Positions 24,068 through 33,196 of a stretch of 64,000 nucleotides of DNA are shown piece after piece. A program made the translations under genes and the position numbers. This DNA is from Litchfieldella rifensis (GTDB lineage Bacteria > Pseudomonadota > Gammaproteobacteria > Pseudomonadales > Halomonadaceae): contig NZ_JBHRUG010000019.1 of NCBI RefSeq assembly GCF_042646605.1, positions 1-64,000 of the forward strand. Reading direction: 5' to 3'. Under the pieces are notes generated by a model that worked only from the letters and a program-made list of their open reading frames with translations, had not been told where the DNA came from and did no database searches. Within the stretch, counting starts at the first letter, position 1. The number at the start of each line of letters is the position of its first letter.

Positions 24068-25102
24068 ATGAGTCCCCATCTGCTGTCCGTCGATTCGCTA
24101 TCCCGTGACCAGGTCGATCACCTGCTGCGCGTCGCTTCGCGCATGGAACCGATTGCCCAGCGCCGCAAGATCACTCGGGTGCTGGAAGGCGCGGTGCTCG
24201 GCAACCTGTTCTTTGAGGCCAGCACGCGCACGCGGGTGAGCTTCCATGCCGCCTTCTGCCGGCTGGGTGGCAGTGTCTGCGACACCACCGGCTTCACCTT
24301 CTCGTCAATGGCCAAGGGCGAGTCGCTCTACGACACCAGCCGGGTGATGAGCGGCTACTGCGATGCCATCGTCATGCGTCATCCCGAGCAGGGCTCGGTG
24401 GCGGAATTCGCCGCGGCGACCCACGTGCCGGTGATCAACGGCGGCGACGGCCCCGGCGAGCACCCCAGTCAGGCGCTACTAGACCTCTACACCATCGACA
24501 AGGAGTTCACCCGGCTCGGCAAATCGCTCGCCGGCGCCCATATCCTGCTCACCGGCGACCTCAAGTACGGCCGCACCGTGCACTCGTTGATCAAGCTGCT
24601 GTCGCTGTACGCTCCCATGCGTATCACCCTGGTCGCACCACCGGGACTGGAAATGCCCTCCACGCTGGTCGATCTGGTGGTTTCCCGCGGCCACCGGGTC
24701 GAGCAGCGCGACAGCCTGGCCAGCGACTTCTCGGACCTCGATGTGGTCTACACCACGCGCATCCAGAAGGAGCGCTTCACCGAAGAGATGAACGAGAGCT
24801 TCGGCGTGCTGTCGCGGGGCTTCACCGTCGATCGCGTCTTCATGGACCAGCGCTGCGGACGCGACACCATCGTCATGCATCCGCTGCCGCGCGACAGCCG
24901 CCCCGATGCCAACGATCTCGATGTGGACCTGAACGGTGACCCGCGTCTGGCGATCTTCCGCCAGACCGACAACGGTATCCCCGTGCGCATGGCGATTTTC
25001 GCCACCCTGCTGAAGGTGGAGGAACTGATCGAAAAAGACTTGCGCGAGGTGCGCTGGTTCGTGCCGAAGAAGATCGGCGTCGACGATACTCAACCCATCT
25101 GA
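24068..25102 (+). CDS. pyrB: Aspartate carbamoyltransferase, catalytic chain
   Basis: 344 residues, longer than E. coli PyrB (311). Carbamoyl-phosphate site FFEASTRTRVSFHAAFCRLGG, then GDGPGEHPSQALLDLYTI, GDLKYGRTVHSL, and MHPLPRDSRPDANDLDVD. It makes N-carbamoylaspartate in pyrimidine synthesis. It stands alone here: no pyrR, pyrC or pyrI is adjacent, although pseudomonads have pyrRBC next to the ruvX found 850 bp downstream. The C-terminal extension of about 25 residues (EVRWFVPKKIGVDDTQPI) is unexplained. Confidence 0.9.
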   Translation: MSPHLLSVDSLSRDQVDHLLRVASRMEPIAQRRKITRVLEGAVLGNLFFEASTRTRVSFHAAFCRLGGSVCDTTGFTFSSMAKGESLYDTSRVMSGYCDAIVMRHPEQGSVAEFAAATHVPVINGGDGPGEHPSQALLDLYTIDKEFTRLGKSLAGAHILLTGDLKYGRTVHSLIKLLSLYAPMRITLVAPPGLEMPSTLVDLVVSRGHRVEQRDSLASDFSDLDVVYTTRIQKERFTEEMNESFGVLSRGFTVDRVFMDQRCGRDTIVMHPLPRDSRPDANDLDVDLNGDPRLAIFRQTDNGIPVRMAIFATLLKVEELIEKDLREVRWFVPKKIGVDDTQPI

Positions 25103-25267
25103 CGGCCGCTTGGTAGACTTTTGGATGGCTGCGCGGCACGGCGGCATATGCCAGACTGCCGCGAGCGGGGAGGGCTGCTTGCCTTTGGCCCACGTTGGGA
25201 CAACCCGTATCGATTCCGAGTCGACGATCCGACCGACTGCCAGTCGCGAAGGGGAGGAGTTGCGCCA

Positions 25268-25915
25268 ATGAACCTGAACCGGGCCTATATCCTGCTGGGT
25301 ATCTTCTACAGTCTGCTTGTCCTGCTGGGCGCCGCCGCCTTGCTGATCGGGGCCGGCTCCCCCATGTCGCTGGTACAGGTGGCGGTTGGTGCCCTGACGG
25401 TGATCGGGCTATGGGGCTATATCCTCGACAAGGGCTTTCTCAATCCGCGCTTATGGCGGCCGTTCGCCTACCTGGTGGGCACTGGCGTCGTAGTGCAACT
25501 CGTGGCGACGTTCACGGCCTCGCTGTCCACCGTCGACATCACCTGGCTGCTGGCCAGCGCTGTGTTTTCCGCACTGCTGATCTTCATCCTGCACCGGTAC
25601 GGTGATCGCGACCAGGACCTCTGGGCCACACCCGAGGAGATCGAAGGCGGCCGAGTACTGGGCGAGCTGCTGTCCCGGCAGCCGGAACTGATCTTGGAGA
25701 AACAAGAACAGGACAGGCAGGCCATCGTCAATGTGTCAATGGTCGGGGAGCGCTATCGCGCCGGCGTGGTCAGGGCGCGGGGAGAAGCGGAAGAACGCTT
25801 CGAAGCGCACTTCTCGAGCCTCTCGACATTGGCCTTCTTCATCGAGAAGTACACCTGCATCACGGTAGGGGACTTCGGTCGCAAGTATGCTAGCGGCTCC
25901 GCGAGCGCTGCGTAA
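25268..25915 (+). CDS. Uncharacterised four-helix membrane protein
   Basis: 215 residues from the ATG at 25268, which has GGGGAGGAG about 10 bp upstream; an in-frame ATG at 25121 would add a non-conserved-looking tail. Four hydrophobic segments lie at about residues 5-28, 32-50, 61-82 and 88-108. The cytoplasmic half that follows is acidic and helical and ends with FFIEKYTCITVGDFGRKYASG. I do not recognise the family. It is convergent with ruvX (35 bp apart) and may follow pyrB in the same transcript. Confidence 0.7.
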   Translation: MNLNRAYILLGIFYSLLVLLGAAALLIGAGSPMSLVQVAVGALTVIGLWGYILDKGFLNPRLWRPFAYLVGTGVVVQLVATFTASLSTVDITWLLASAVFSALLIFILHRYGDRDQDLWATPEEIEGGRVLGELLSRQPELILEKQEQDRQAIVNVSMVGERYRAGVVRARGEAEERFEAHFSSLSTLAFFIEKYTCITVGDFGRKYASGSASAA

Positions 25916-25949
25916 CCACACAGCGGCCCGCTCTGCCGCCTTGCGCCGT

Positions 25950-26396
25950 TCATGGGCGGGGCGACAGCCCTTCGCGGAGCGCGAAGAAGCTCTCCAGAAT
26001 CAACTGGGCGGCCAGCCCGTCGACGCCCTCCTCGCGGTAGTTGCCGCGGTGACCGGCTTCGCGGGCGATGGCCTTGGCCTCACGGGTCGAGCCGCGCTCG
26101 TCGATCATCTCGCAGGGCTTGCCGTAACGGCCATACAGGCGCTTGCCGAACTTGCGCGCCCGGGTACTCATCTCGGACTCGCTGCCGTCCATGTTCAGCG
26201 GCAGGCCAACCACGAACAGGTCCGGCCGCCATTCGTCCACCAGCCGGGTGACAAGGCTCCAGTCGGGAATGCCGTCGCGTGCCGGCAACGGCTCCAGCGC
26301 CGTGGCACGGCCGACCATTTCGTTACCCACCGCCACGCCGATACGCCGCACACCGAAATCGAAGGCCAGCACCAGCCGTTGTCCTGCTTCGGCCAT
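25950..26396 (-). CDS. ruvX: RuvX/YqgF-type RNase H-like nuclease
   Basis: 148 residues from the ATG at 26396 (MAEAGQRLVLAFDFGVRRIGVAVGNE); an in-frame ATG at 26432 inside yqgE would add 12 residues. The DFG-R-IGVAVG core, VVGLPLNMDGSES, IDERGSTREAKA and a C-terminal D(G)LAAQLILESFF carry the acidic residues expected of the family. Implicated in pre-16S rRNA maturation, formerly called a Holliday-junction resolvase. Transcribed after yqgE, a widely conserved pair. Confidence 0.92.
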   Translation of the reverse strand: MAEAGQRLVLAFDFGVRRIGVAVGNEMVGRATALEPLPARDGIPDWSLVTRLVDEWRPDLFVVGLPLNMDGSESEMSTRARKFGKRLYGRYGKPCEMIDERGSTREAKAIAREAGHRGNYREEGVDGLAAQLILESFFALREGLSPRP

Positions 26397-26415
26397 CAAC
26401 GCTGCCCTGCCATGG

Positions 26416-26973
26416 TCATGAGTGCCCCGCATCGCGGCTCATCAGGTTCAGATCGATCCCCAGGATGCCGGCGGCGGCATGCAGCCGCTGCTCCGGCGGC
26501 ACGTCGAAGAGGATATCGGCACGCCCCTCCACCGTCAGCCAGGCGTTCTCCTTGAGCTCGTACTCGAGCTGCCCGGCTTCCCAGCCGGAGCACCCCAGAC
26601 ACACCAGGAAGTCCTTCGGTCCCTGCCCGGCGGCGAGCGCCTGCAGCATGTCCATGGAGGTGGTCAGGGCGATATCCTCGGCCACCTGGATGCTCGAATC
26701 CCAGGGCTGGCTGCTGCCACGATGCAGGATGAAACCGCGGTCCTTGTGCACCGGACCGCCATAGTACACCGGCGCATCGCGATGCGGGCTGTCGTCCCCT
26801 CCGAGGTCGAGCTGTTCGAACAGCGCGTCCAGGCTCAGGTCGAGGGGGCGGTTGACGATCACGCCCATGGTGCCGTTATCGTCATGATCGCACAGGTAGC
26901 TGAGGCTACCGGCGAAATTGGGGTCCTCGAGATGAGGCATCGCCAGCAGGAAATGATGTTGCAAGCTTTGCAT
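26416..26973 (-). CDS. yqgE: YqgE/AlgH family protein
   Basis: 185 residues from the ATG at 26973 (GGGAGG immediately upstream; MQSLQHHFLLAMPHLEDPNF as in relatives). Conserved VNRPLD(L), YYGGPV and CLGCSGWEAGQLEYELKENAWLT motifs. Biochemical role unsettled; historical links to alginate regulation in Pseudomonas. Lies between tonB and ruvX as in pseudomonads. Confidence 0.92.
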   Translation of the reverse strand: MQSLQHHFLLAMPHLEDPNFAGSLSYLCDHDDNGTMGVIVNRPLDLSLDALFEQLDLGGDDSPHRDAPVYYGGPVHKDRGFILHRGSSQPWDSSIQVAEDIALTTSMDMLQALAAGQGPKDFLVCLGCSGWEAGQLEYELKENAWLTVEGRADILFDVPPEQRLHAAAGILGIDLNLMSRDAGHS

Positions 26974-27007
26974 GGGCCTCCCAGGCGGCAGGGGCGAAGC
27001 CATGCCC

Positions 27008-27901
27008 CTATTGCACGCCGAAATTGTTGCCGTTTCCGAAGCGCCAGACGCGGGAGATGGACAGGCTGTCGAGACCGGCCATGCCGCGATCGAAGGGCCG
27101 ATAAGGCGCCGCACCGTGCACGGTATCCAGCGCCGCCTGATCGAGTTCGGAATGTCCTGACGATTGTACCACCTCTGCTTGCAGGAGCTGACCCTCCCGA
27201 CCGATCACCACGCGAATACGCAACTGCCCACTGAGGTGGGCCGGTGCCGGGTAGACACGGTTGCCATAATCCTCGACGCGACGCGTCCACTGGTCGATAT
27301 AACGCGCCTCGGCGGCTTGCCGGGCAGCCCGCCGACTGGGGTCCTCGTCCAGCGGACCCGCGTGACGCGTCTCGAAGCCCTGTCCGCGAATGCTCGAGGT
27401 GGCCTGGGCCAGCAAATCACGCCCACGCGCGCGGGGAACGGAAGCCGCCGGCGCCCCGTTGGCCTGGGACGCTGGCGGCGATGGCAACGCCCCATCCGGC
27501 TCCGGCACGCTTGGCGCTTCGTCGGCTGCCGGTTCCTGTGGCTCGGTCACCACCGGCTCGGCCTCGGCCACCCGCCCGATGACATCATCGGGCACCGCTA
27601 CAGCCGGCGTCTCGTGGCTGGCTGCCGCCCGTTCAGCGGGCGGCACATCGGCCTCATCGCCACTGGCCTGCTGATTAAGCGCGGCGATGGCCGCGGCCGC
27701 CTCCGGCGCCACCGCAGGGCGGGTCACCAGCTCCACATCCAGGCTGGTGCGCTCCACCGGCGGCGCGGGCGCGAATCGCCAGTGCGCCACCCCCCCGATC
27801 AATAACACGTGCAGCAACACCGACAGCGCCCAGGCCAACCAGCGACGGTGCGGCCGGGTCACCGGCGAATAGTGGATCGGGTCGGTGATCGATAGCGCCA
27901 T
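27008..27901 (-). CDS. tonB: TonB-family energy transducer
   Basis: 297 residues. One N-terminal membrane anchor (WLAWALSVLLHVLLIGGVAHW, about 20-40), including the S-H pair (SVLLH) needed to contact ExbB/ExbD. A Pro/Ala/Glu-rich periplasmic spacer follows (residues about 45-170), then a C-terminal TonB domain with YPAPAHLSGQLRIRVVIGREGQL and SSGHSELDQAALDTV. exbB/exbD are not adjacent. Begins 19 bp after gshB, the order known from pseudomonads. Confidence 0.85.
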   Translation of the reverse strand: MALSITDPIHYSPVTRPHRRWLAWALSVLLHVLLIGGVAHWRFAPAPPVERTSLDVELVTRPAVAPEAAAAIAALNQQASGDEADVPPAERAAASHETPAVAVPDDVIGRVAEAEPVVTEPQEPAADEAPSVPEPDGALPSPPASQANGAPAASVPRARGRDLLAQATSSIRGQGFETRHAGPLDEDPSRRAARQAAEARYIDQWTRRVEDYGNRVYPAPAHLSGQLRIRVVIGREGQLLQAEVVQSSGHSELDQAALDTVHGAAPYRPFDRGMAGLDSLSISRVWRFGNGNNFGVQ

Positions 27902-27920
27902 GGCGATTCCCCGACCGCGC

Positions 27921-28883
27921 CTACATCGATGCCCGATGCTGCGCGATGGCCTCCATCAGCATGCCACCGATATCGGTGCCGCGCTGATCGTCGATCTCGC
28001 GCACGCAGGTCGGGCTGGTGACATTGATCTCGGTGATGTAATCGCCGATCACGTCGAGGCCGACGAATACCAATCCCTTCTCGCGGATCATCGGCCTGAC
28101 CTGTTCGACCAGCCAGTGATCGCGTTCGGTCAACTCGCGACTGACGCCACGTCCTCCGGCAGCCAGGTTGCCACGCGTTTCGCCGGCCATCGGCACACGT
28201 GCCAGGCCGTAGGGCACCGGCTCGCCGTCGATCAACAGGATCCGGGTGTCGCCGTCGGTGATCTCGGGGATATAGCGCTGGGCCATGATCTGGCGCTTGC
28301 CGCGCTCGGTGAGCGTCTCGATGATCGCGCCCAGGTTGCGGCCTTCGGGGCGCACATGAAAGATACCGCTGCCGCCCATGCCATCCAGCGGCTTGAAGAT
28401 CACGTCGCCATGTTCGGCGTGGAAGGCCCGCAATACCGGCTCGCTGCAGGACACCAGGGTCGGCGTGCAGCACTGCGGAAACTGCTGGGCGAACAGCTTC
28501 TCGTTGCACTCCAGCAGCGCCCGGGTGGGATTGACCACCAGCACGCCGTCACGCTCGGCGAAGCCCAGCAGGTGCACGGCATTGAGGAAGTGGCTATCGA
28601 CCGGGGGATCCTTGCGCATCAGGATCACATCGAGTTCGGTCAGCGGCGCGACTCGCGGCTCCCCCAGGCGATACCAGCGTTCGGGGTCGCGGAATGCCTC
28701 GAGATCGCGTAGCCGCCCCCAGGCATGGCCATCCTGCAGGAACAGGTCCTCCTGCTCCATGTAGTGCAGCGACCAGCCACGCGCCTGGGCGGCCCACAGC
28801 ATGGCCAGAGTGGTGTCCTTCTTGTAGGCGATATCGGCGATGGTATCCATGACCACGCCGACCTTGAGAGGGCGTTGACGCAT
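27921..28883 (-). CDS. gshB: Glutathione synthetase
   Basis: 320 residues. ATP-grasp enzyme joining gamma-glutamylcysteine and glycine. Motifs: KVGVVMDTIADIAYKKDTTLAML at the N-terminus, DVILMRKDPPVDSHFL, GDVIFKPLDGMGGSGIF (ATP-grasp loop), and VGLDVIGDYITEINVTSPTCVREID near the C-terminus. First gene of gshB-tonB-yqgE-ruvX. Confidence 0.95.
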   Translation of the reverse strand: MRQRPLKVGVVMDTIADIAYKKDTTLAMLWAAQARGWSLHYMEQEDLFLQDGHAWGRLRDLEAFRDPERWYRLGEPRVAPLTELDVILMRKDPPVDSHFLNAVHLLGFAERDGVLVVNPTRALLECNEKLFAQQFPQCCTPTLVSCSEPVLRAFHAEHGDVIFKPLDGMGGSGIFHVRPEGRNLGAIIETLTERGKRQIMAQRYIPEITDGDTRILLIDGEPVPYGLARVPMAGETRGNLAAGGRGVSRELTERDHWLVEQVRPMIREKGLVFVGLDVIGDYITEINVTSPTCVREIDDQRGTDIGGMLMEAIAQHRASM

Positions 28884-28959
28884 TTCAGGCGGCCTTCCAC
28901 GAAAGGGGAATAATGAGCGCAGTATGCCGCAGGGCGAAGAAGAAGACCAAGGTAGGCGC

Positions 28960-29694
28960 TCAGTCCTCTTGCTCCGCCAGCAACCGGATACCCTCGGTCT
29001 CGATGACGATCAGGCGCTTCTTGTAGAGCCGGCCGATGGCCTGCTTGAAGGCGCTCTTGCTCACGCCCAGGCGCGCCTTGACCTCGGCGGCCGGGCTCTT
29101 GTCGGAGAGCGCCAGATAGCCGTGGTTGCAGCGCAGGAGTTCGAGCACCTTGTCGCCCACCATATCCAGTCTGGCCGCGCCGGGCGGCAGCAGCGACAGG
29201 TCCAACCGGCCGTCGTCACGCACGCGCTTCACATAGGCGGTCAACCGCTGGCCACGACGCGGCGCCTGGGGCAGGTCGTCGTGATAGAGCAGCCCCCAGA
29301 AGCGGTGGTCGACCACCGCCTTGACGCCCAGCTCGGTGCGCTCGGCGATCATCAGTTCGACCTTGTCTCCCGTCGCCAGTCCCGATGCCGCGTCCTGGAT
29401 GAAACGGTCGAGCCGCTGAGAGGCCACCGGGCGGCCACGATCGTCCTCATAGACCATGACCAGCACCCGCTTGCCGGGCTCGGGCCGGAAGCGCTGCTCG
29501 CCATAGGGCAGCAGCAGATCCTTGGGCTGCCCCCAGTCGAGGAAGGCGCCGGTATCGTTGACCGTCACCACCTGGAGATAAGCCACCTGGCCGGGATGCG
29601 CCAGGGGTGAGCGATCGGCACCGTCTCGACCGCCAGCAGAAAACGGGGCGCGCGGACCTGAAGCAGTGGGGTGATCCTTGAATGACCGGGACAT
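28960..29694 (-). CDS. CvfB-like S1-domain RNA-binding protein
   Basis: 244 residues from the ATG at 29694 (AGGA about 9 bp upstream). After a charged, low-complexity start, an S1-like module (LQVVTVNDTGAFLDWGQPKDLLLPYGEQ) is followed by further S1 folds (ELGVKAVVDHRFWGLLYHDDLP; RLTAYVKRVRDDGRLDLSL). A C-terminal winged helix closes the protein (LGVSKSAFKQAIGRLYKKRLI). This is the CvfB/YitL architecture; a virulence-regulator role is known in staphylococci. Function here unknown. Confidence 0.85.
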   Translation of the reverse strand: MSRSFKDHPTASGPRAPFSAGGRDGADRSPLAHPGQVAYLQVVTVNDTGAFLDWGQPKDLLLPYGEQRFRPEPGKRVLVMVYEDDRGRPVASQRLDRFIQDAASGLATGDKVELMIAERTELGVKAVVDHRFWGLLYHDDLPQAPRRGQRLTAYVKRVRDDGRLDLSLLPPGAARLDMVGDKVLELLRCNHGYLALSDKSPAAEVKARLGVSKSAFKQAIGRLYKKRLIVIETEGIRLLAEQED

Positions 29695-29827
29695 GGTGGT
29701 TTCCTGCGAGGATGTCGGCCCATTATGCGACCGTGAAGCCGTCACGGGCAAAGCCTCGAGTCAGGCCCCGGATAGTCGTCCTGCGACCCGATAGGCTCAT
29801 AGCCCATCTCACCGCTAGACGTTGCGC

Positions 29828-30724
29828 TCAGGAGGATGGTGCTGATCGACGCCTCGCCGCCTGCAGGGTGTTGTGCATCAGCATGGCGATGGTCATCGGC
29901 CCGACCCCACCCGGTACCGGGGTGATGGCCGAAGCCAGCGGCGCGACCGCGTCGAAATCGACATCCCCGACCAGTTTCCCCTTGCCGTCTTCGCCCTCGA
30001 CACGGTTGATGCCGACGTCGATCACCACCGCGCCGGGCTTGATCCAGTCGCCGGTGACCAATCCGGGCACGCCCACCGCCGCGACCACGATGTCCGCCTG
30101 ACGACAGATCTCCGCCGGTGACGGCGTGCGGCTGTGTATCACGGTCACGGTGGCGTTGCGTGCCAGCAGCAGACTGGCCATCGGTTTGCCAACGATATTG
30201 GAGCGGCCGATGACCACCGCCCGCTTGCCGCTAAGATCGGCCCCCAACACCTGTTCGATCAGATGCAGGGCGCCCTTGGGCGTGCAGGGCAGTAGCGCGG
30301 CATCGATGGTGCCGGTCGCCAGGCGGCCCACGTTGAGGTAGTGGAAGCCGTCGACGTCCTTGTCGGGCGCAATCGCCTGGATCACGCGGTCGGCATCGAT
30401 CTGTGCCGGCAGCGGCAACTGCACGAGAATGCCGTGGATATCAGGATCGCTATTGAGCGACTCGATCAACGCCAGGAGATCGGCTTGGGTGGTTGTGGCC
30501 GGCAGGTCGTACTGGCGCGAGAGGAAGCCGCACGCCTCGGCGCGCCGCCCCTTGTTGCGCACATAGACCTGACTGGCCGGATCGTCACCGACCAGCACTA
30601 CCGCCAGCCCCGGAGTGAGCCCTTCGCGTTCGACGGTCTCGCGCACCTCATCGACGAGAGCGCTCGCCGTCCGCTTGCCATCGAGAATGCGTGGCTTGTC
30701 AGAAGATGATGGTGCGATCGTCAT
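29828..30724 (-). CDS. folD: Bifunctional methylenetetrahydrofolate dehydrogenase/cyclohydrolase
   Basis: 298 residues from the ATG at 30724; no strong Shine-Dalgarno. Interconverts 5,10-methylene-, methenyl- and 10-formyl-THF with NADP. Catalytic lysine region VYVRNKGRRAEACGF, GILVQLPLP, DKDVDGFH, IGRSNIVGKPMASLLL and the C-terminal PVPGGVGPMTIAMLM are all present. The residue order and length are canonical. Confidence 0.95.
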   Translation of the reverse strand: MTIAPSSSDKPRILDGKRTASALVDEVRETVEREGLTPGLAVVLVGDDPASQVYVRNKGRRAEACGFLSRQYDLPATTTQADLLALIESLNSDPDIHGILVQLPLPAQIDADRVIQAIAPDKDVDGFHYLNVGRLATGTIDAALLPCTPKGALHLIEQVLGADLSGKRAVVIGRSNIVGKPMASLLLARNATVTVIHSRTPSPAEICRQADIVVAAVGVPGLVTGDWIKPGAVVIDVGINRVEGEDGKGKLVGDVDFDAVAPLASAITPVPGGVGPMTIAMLMHNTLQAARRRSAPSS

Positions 30725-31001
30725 TGAGCAGAATCCGGTGTTCGAGGAGGGGTTTAATGGCCATGGCCGCATGGTCGACGCGCTGCACATCCTGCTCGAT
30801 GATCGGTCCTTCGTCCAGATCGGCGGTTACCACCCTAGGGTATCGCACGAAACCTTGGAGGGCTCAAGCCCACTGCCCGATGGAGCATCTATGCTTGTGT
30901 CATGGACAAGCATCGATACAGGGCACGGAGGCCGATTCATCCTGATCCGACAAGGTTAATACCCTCAAACGCATGAGTCGCGGAGATGGGAGGTACCCGA
31001 C

Positions 31002-31289
31002 ATGGCCACGTATCTGATTCTTACCCGCCTGGAACCGACGGCGGTGTCGGACCCCGCCGAATTGAAGACGATCGCGAAGACCGTGAAGGAAAAGATCAAG
31101 GAACGCTGCCCAGGGGTCGATTGGAAGGACAGCTACGCCACACTGGGACAATTCGACGTCATCGATGTGGTGGAGAGCAATGACCCCAAGGAGGTGGAGC
31201 GGGCGGCCATGATCATTCGCTCGTATGGCCACGGCAGCACGGAAACGCTGCTTGCGACACCGTGGAAGGAGTTCCTTGAGGCAATGTGA
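31002..31289 (+). CDS. GYD-domain small protein
   Basis: 95 residues, GGGAGG ribosome-binding site. Begins MATYLILTRLEPTAVSD and contains GQFDVIDVVESNDPKEVERAAMIIRSYG; this matches the GYD family (here GQFD), a ferredoxin-fold protein of unknown function. Stands alone between folD and rsmE. The 276 bp upstream, between folD and this gene, show nothing recognisable. Confidence 0.75.
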   Translation: MATYLILTRLEPTAVSDPAELKTIAKTVKEKIKERCPGVDWKDSYATLGQFDVIDVVESNDPKEVERAAMIIRSYGHGSTETLLATPWKEFLEAM

Positions 31290-31395
31290 AGGTCGTGAAG
31301 TTGCGCAGGGCCGGGGCGGGAACGTCCCTGTCTCGGTCCGAGCGGGAATCAGGAACGGCACACCATGTCCGGGTCGCCGTAACGGCAGGGACCAC

Positions 31396-32125
31396 TCAAG
31401 GTTGCCCCAGATCGCCGAAATGATACTGCAGCAGCGTCAAAGCCACCACGGGAGCGGTTTCGGTGCGCAGGATGCGCGGGCCGAGGGTGAGGGGAGCAAA
31501 GCTTGATGCCAGCGCGGCAGCGACTTCCCGGGAGGAAAGCCCCCCTTCGGGGCCGATCAGCAGGGCAGCCGAAGAGGGCGAAGCGTGCCGCTCGAGGCCG
31601 CCTTCGGTAGTGGGGTGCAGCACCAGGCGCAACGGCTCATCACGACCGGCGAGCCATTCGCTGAGCATCACGGGGGGATGTATGGACGGGACGACAGCGC
31701 GACCGCACTGCTCGCAGGCGCTGGCCGCGACCGCCTGCCAGTGAGCGAGCTTTTTCGCCTGACGCTCGCCCTTGAGGCGCACGTCGCCGTGTTCGGTATA
31801 CAGCGGCGTGATAGCGGTGACACCCAGCTCCACGGCCTTCTGGATGGCATAGTCCATGCGCTCGCCCTTGGAAACCGCCTGGCCGAGGTGCACCGCCAGC
31901 GGCGACTCGGCCATCCCGGGCCCGGTGGCGTCAATGCGCACCGCGACACGCTTGCGGCCGGCCTCGACCAGCACGGCTCGGGCTTCCTGGCCGCGACCGT
32001 CGAACAGGGTCAGTTCGGCGCCCTCGCGCAGGCGCAGCACCAGGGCAATGTGGCGTGCCGCGCCTTCGGGCAGAACAAGGTCGCCGCCGACGGCAAAGTC
32101 GGCGGCGACATGGATGCGCGGTGCA
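31396..32125 (-). CDS. rsmE: 16S rRNA (m3U1498) methyltransferase; start lost in assembly gap
   Basis: About 243 residues visible, reading APRIHVAADF at the edge of the gap. Relatives begin only a few residues before this, so just the first codons are missing. PUA-like N-terminal domain, then a SPOUT methyltransferase domain with the trefoil-knot motifs LLIGPEGGLSSREVA and LGPRILRTETAPVVALTLLQ. Methylates U1498 of 16S rRNA. The interrupted end is a sequencing gap, not a truncation of the gene. Confidence 0.93.
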
Positions 32126-32201
32126 NNNNNNNNNNNNNNNNNNNNNNNNNNNNNNNNNNNNNNNNNNNNNNNNNNNNNNNNNNNNNNNNNNNNNNNNNNN
32201 N
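32126..32201. other. Assembly gap (76 N)
   Basis: Covers the start codon and ribosome-binding site of rsmE and most of the space to secB. The gap length may be nominal. A hard-to-sequence GC-rich hairpin such as the secB terminator would be a natural reason, but nothing can be seen. Confidence 0.9.
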
Positions 32202-32215
32202 GCAATCTTTCCCGC

Positions 32216-32728
32216 TTACTGAGTGGTCTCGGTGCTCTGGGCCTCGCGCTGCTTCTTCTGGGCGTACATCGCCTCGAAGTTGACCGGCGCCAGCATCAGC
32301 GGCGGGAAACCGCCGCGGTTGACCAGGTTGTCGATGCACTCACGCGCATAGGGGAATAGCACGTTGGGGCAGAAGGCCCCCAGGGTGTGCTCGAGCTGCT
32401 CACCTTCGATGCCGGCGATGCGGAACATGCCCGCCTGCTCGACCTCGACCAGGAACGAGGTGTTATTGGTCTCGCTGTGCGACACCTGGGCGGTGACCTT
32501 GACCACCACCTCGTAGAGGCCCTCGCCGACCTGGCTGCTGGTGGTGTTCAGGTCGAGACCGACCTTGGGCTTGAACGGTTGCTGGAACACCTGCGGAGCG
32601 TTCGGCGACTCGAAGGAGATGTCCTTGACATAGATACGCTGCAGGGAAAACTGCAGTTGCGGCTTCTGCTGGTCAGACGCCGCGCCTTGAGTGTTGCTAC
32701 CTGCGCTTTGGTTGTTGTCTTCCGCCAT
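32216..32728 (-). CDS. secB: Protein-export chaperone SecB
   Basis: 170 residues. After an acidic, Gln/Ser-rich N-terminal tail the family core starts LQFSLQRIYVKDISFESPNAPQ, with a later ALGAFCPNVLFPYARE-type segment (here TLGAFCPNVLFPYARECIDNL) and the PPLMLAPVNFEAMYAQ C-terminus. It holds preproteins unfolded for SecA. Follows the rhodanese gene by about 45 bp. The grxC gene usually found between these two in gammaproteobacteria is absent. Confidence 0.95.
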   Translation of the reverse strand: MAEDNNQSAGSNTQGAASDQQKPQLQFSLQRIYVKDISFESPNAPQVFQQPFKPKVGLDLNTTSSQVGEGLYEVVVKVTAQVSHSETNNTSFLVEVEQAGMFRIAGIEGEQLEHTLGAFCPNVLFPYARECIDNLVNRGGFPPLMLAPVNFEAMYAQKKQREAQSTETTQ

Positions 32729-32773
32729 GCTGTAGATCCTTGAAACCTTGTAGAGAATGGGTGTCTGGCGTGG

Positions 32774-33196
32774 TCACTTCTTGACCAACGGCAAGCCATC
32801 CGCCTGCCACTGGGCCATGCCGCCCTTGAGCTTGAAAGCGCGCTCGAATCCGGCCTTGGCCAGCTTGCCAAGGGCGATTCCAGAGGCCTGACCGTGCTTG
32901 CATACCACGATCAAAGGCTTGTCCTTGAGTTTTTCCAGTTCACTCAAGCGAGCATCGAGACGACTCTGGGGGATATTCCGGGCCCCGGCAATATGACCTT
33001 CCTTGAAGTCGCCCGCGTCACGAATATCGACGACCACCGCGTCTTCGCGATTGATCAATTGGGTGGCCTCGCTGGAGGTCACGCCACTGCGGCTACTGCT
33101 TCTCACTTCATAGGCGATCCAGGCGGCCAGCACCAGCAGGAAAGCCCCCACCAGCAGCGGGTGGTTCTGCACGAATTCGAACAGCTGATCGATCAT
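32774..33196 (-). CDS. Membrane-anchored rhodanese-domain protein (YibN-like)
   Basis: 140 residues from the ATG at 33196. One N-terminal membrane helix (LLVGAFLLVLAAWIAYEV, residues 14-31) and a single rhodanese domain with VVVDIRDAGDFKEGHIAGARNIP and an active-site cysteine in VVCKHGQASG. Likely a periplasm- or cytoplasm-facing sulfurtransferase. Divergent from gpmI and upstream of secB, the usual position of yibN. Confidence 0.88.
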   Translation of the reverse strand: MIDQLFEFVQNHPLLVGAFLLVLAAWIAYEVRSSSRSGVTSSEATQLINREDAVVVDIRDAGDFKEGHIAGARNIPQSRLDARLSELEKLKDKPLIVVCKHGQASGIALGKLAKAGFERAFKLKGGMAQWQADGLPLVKK

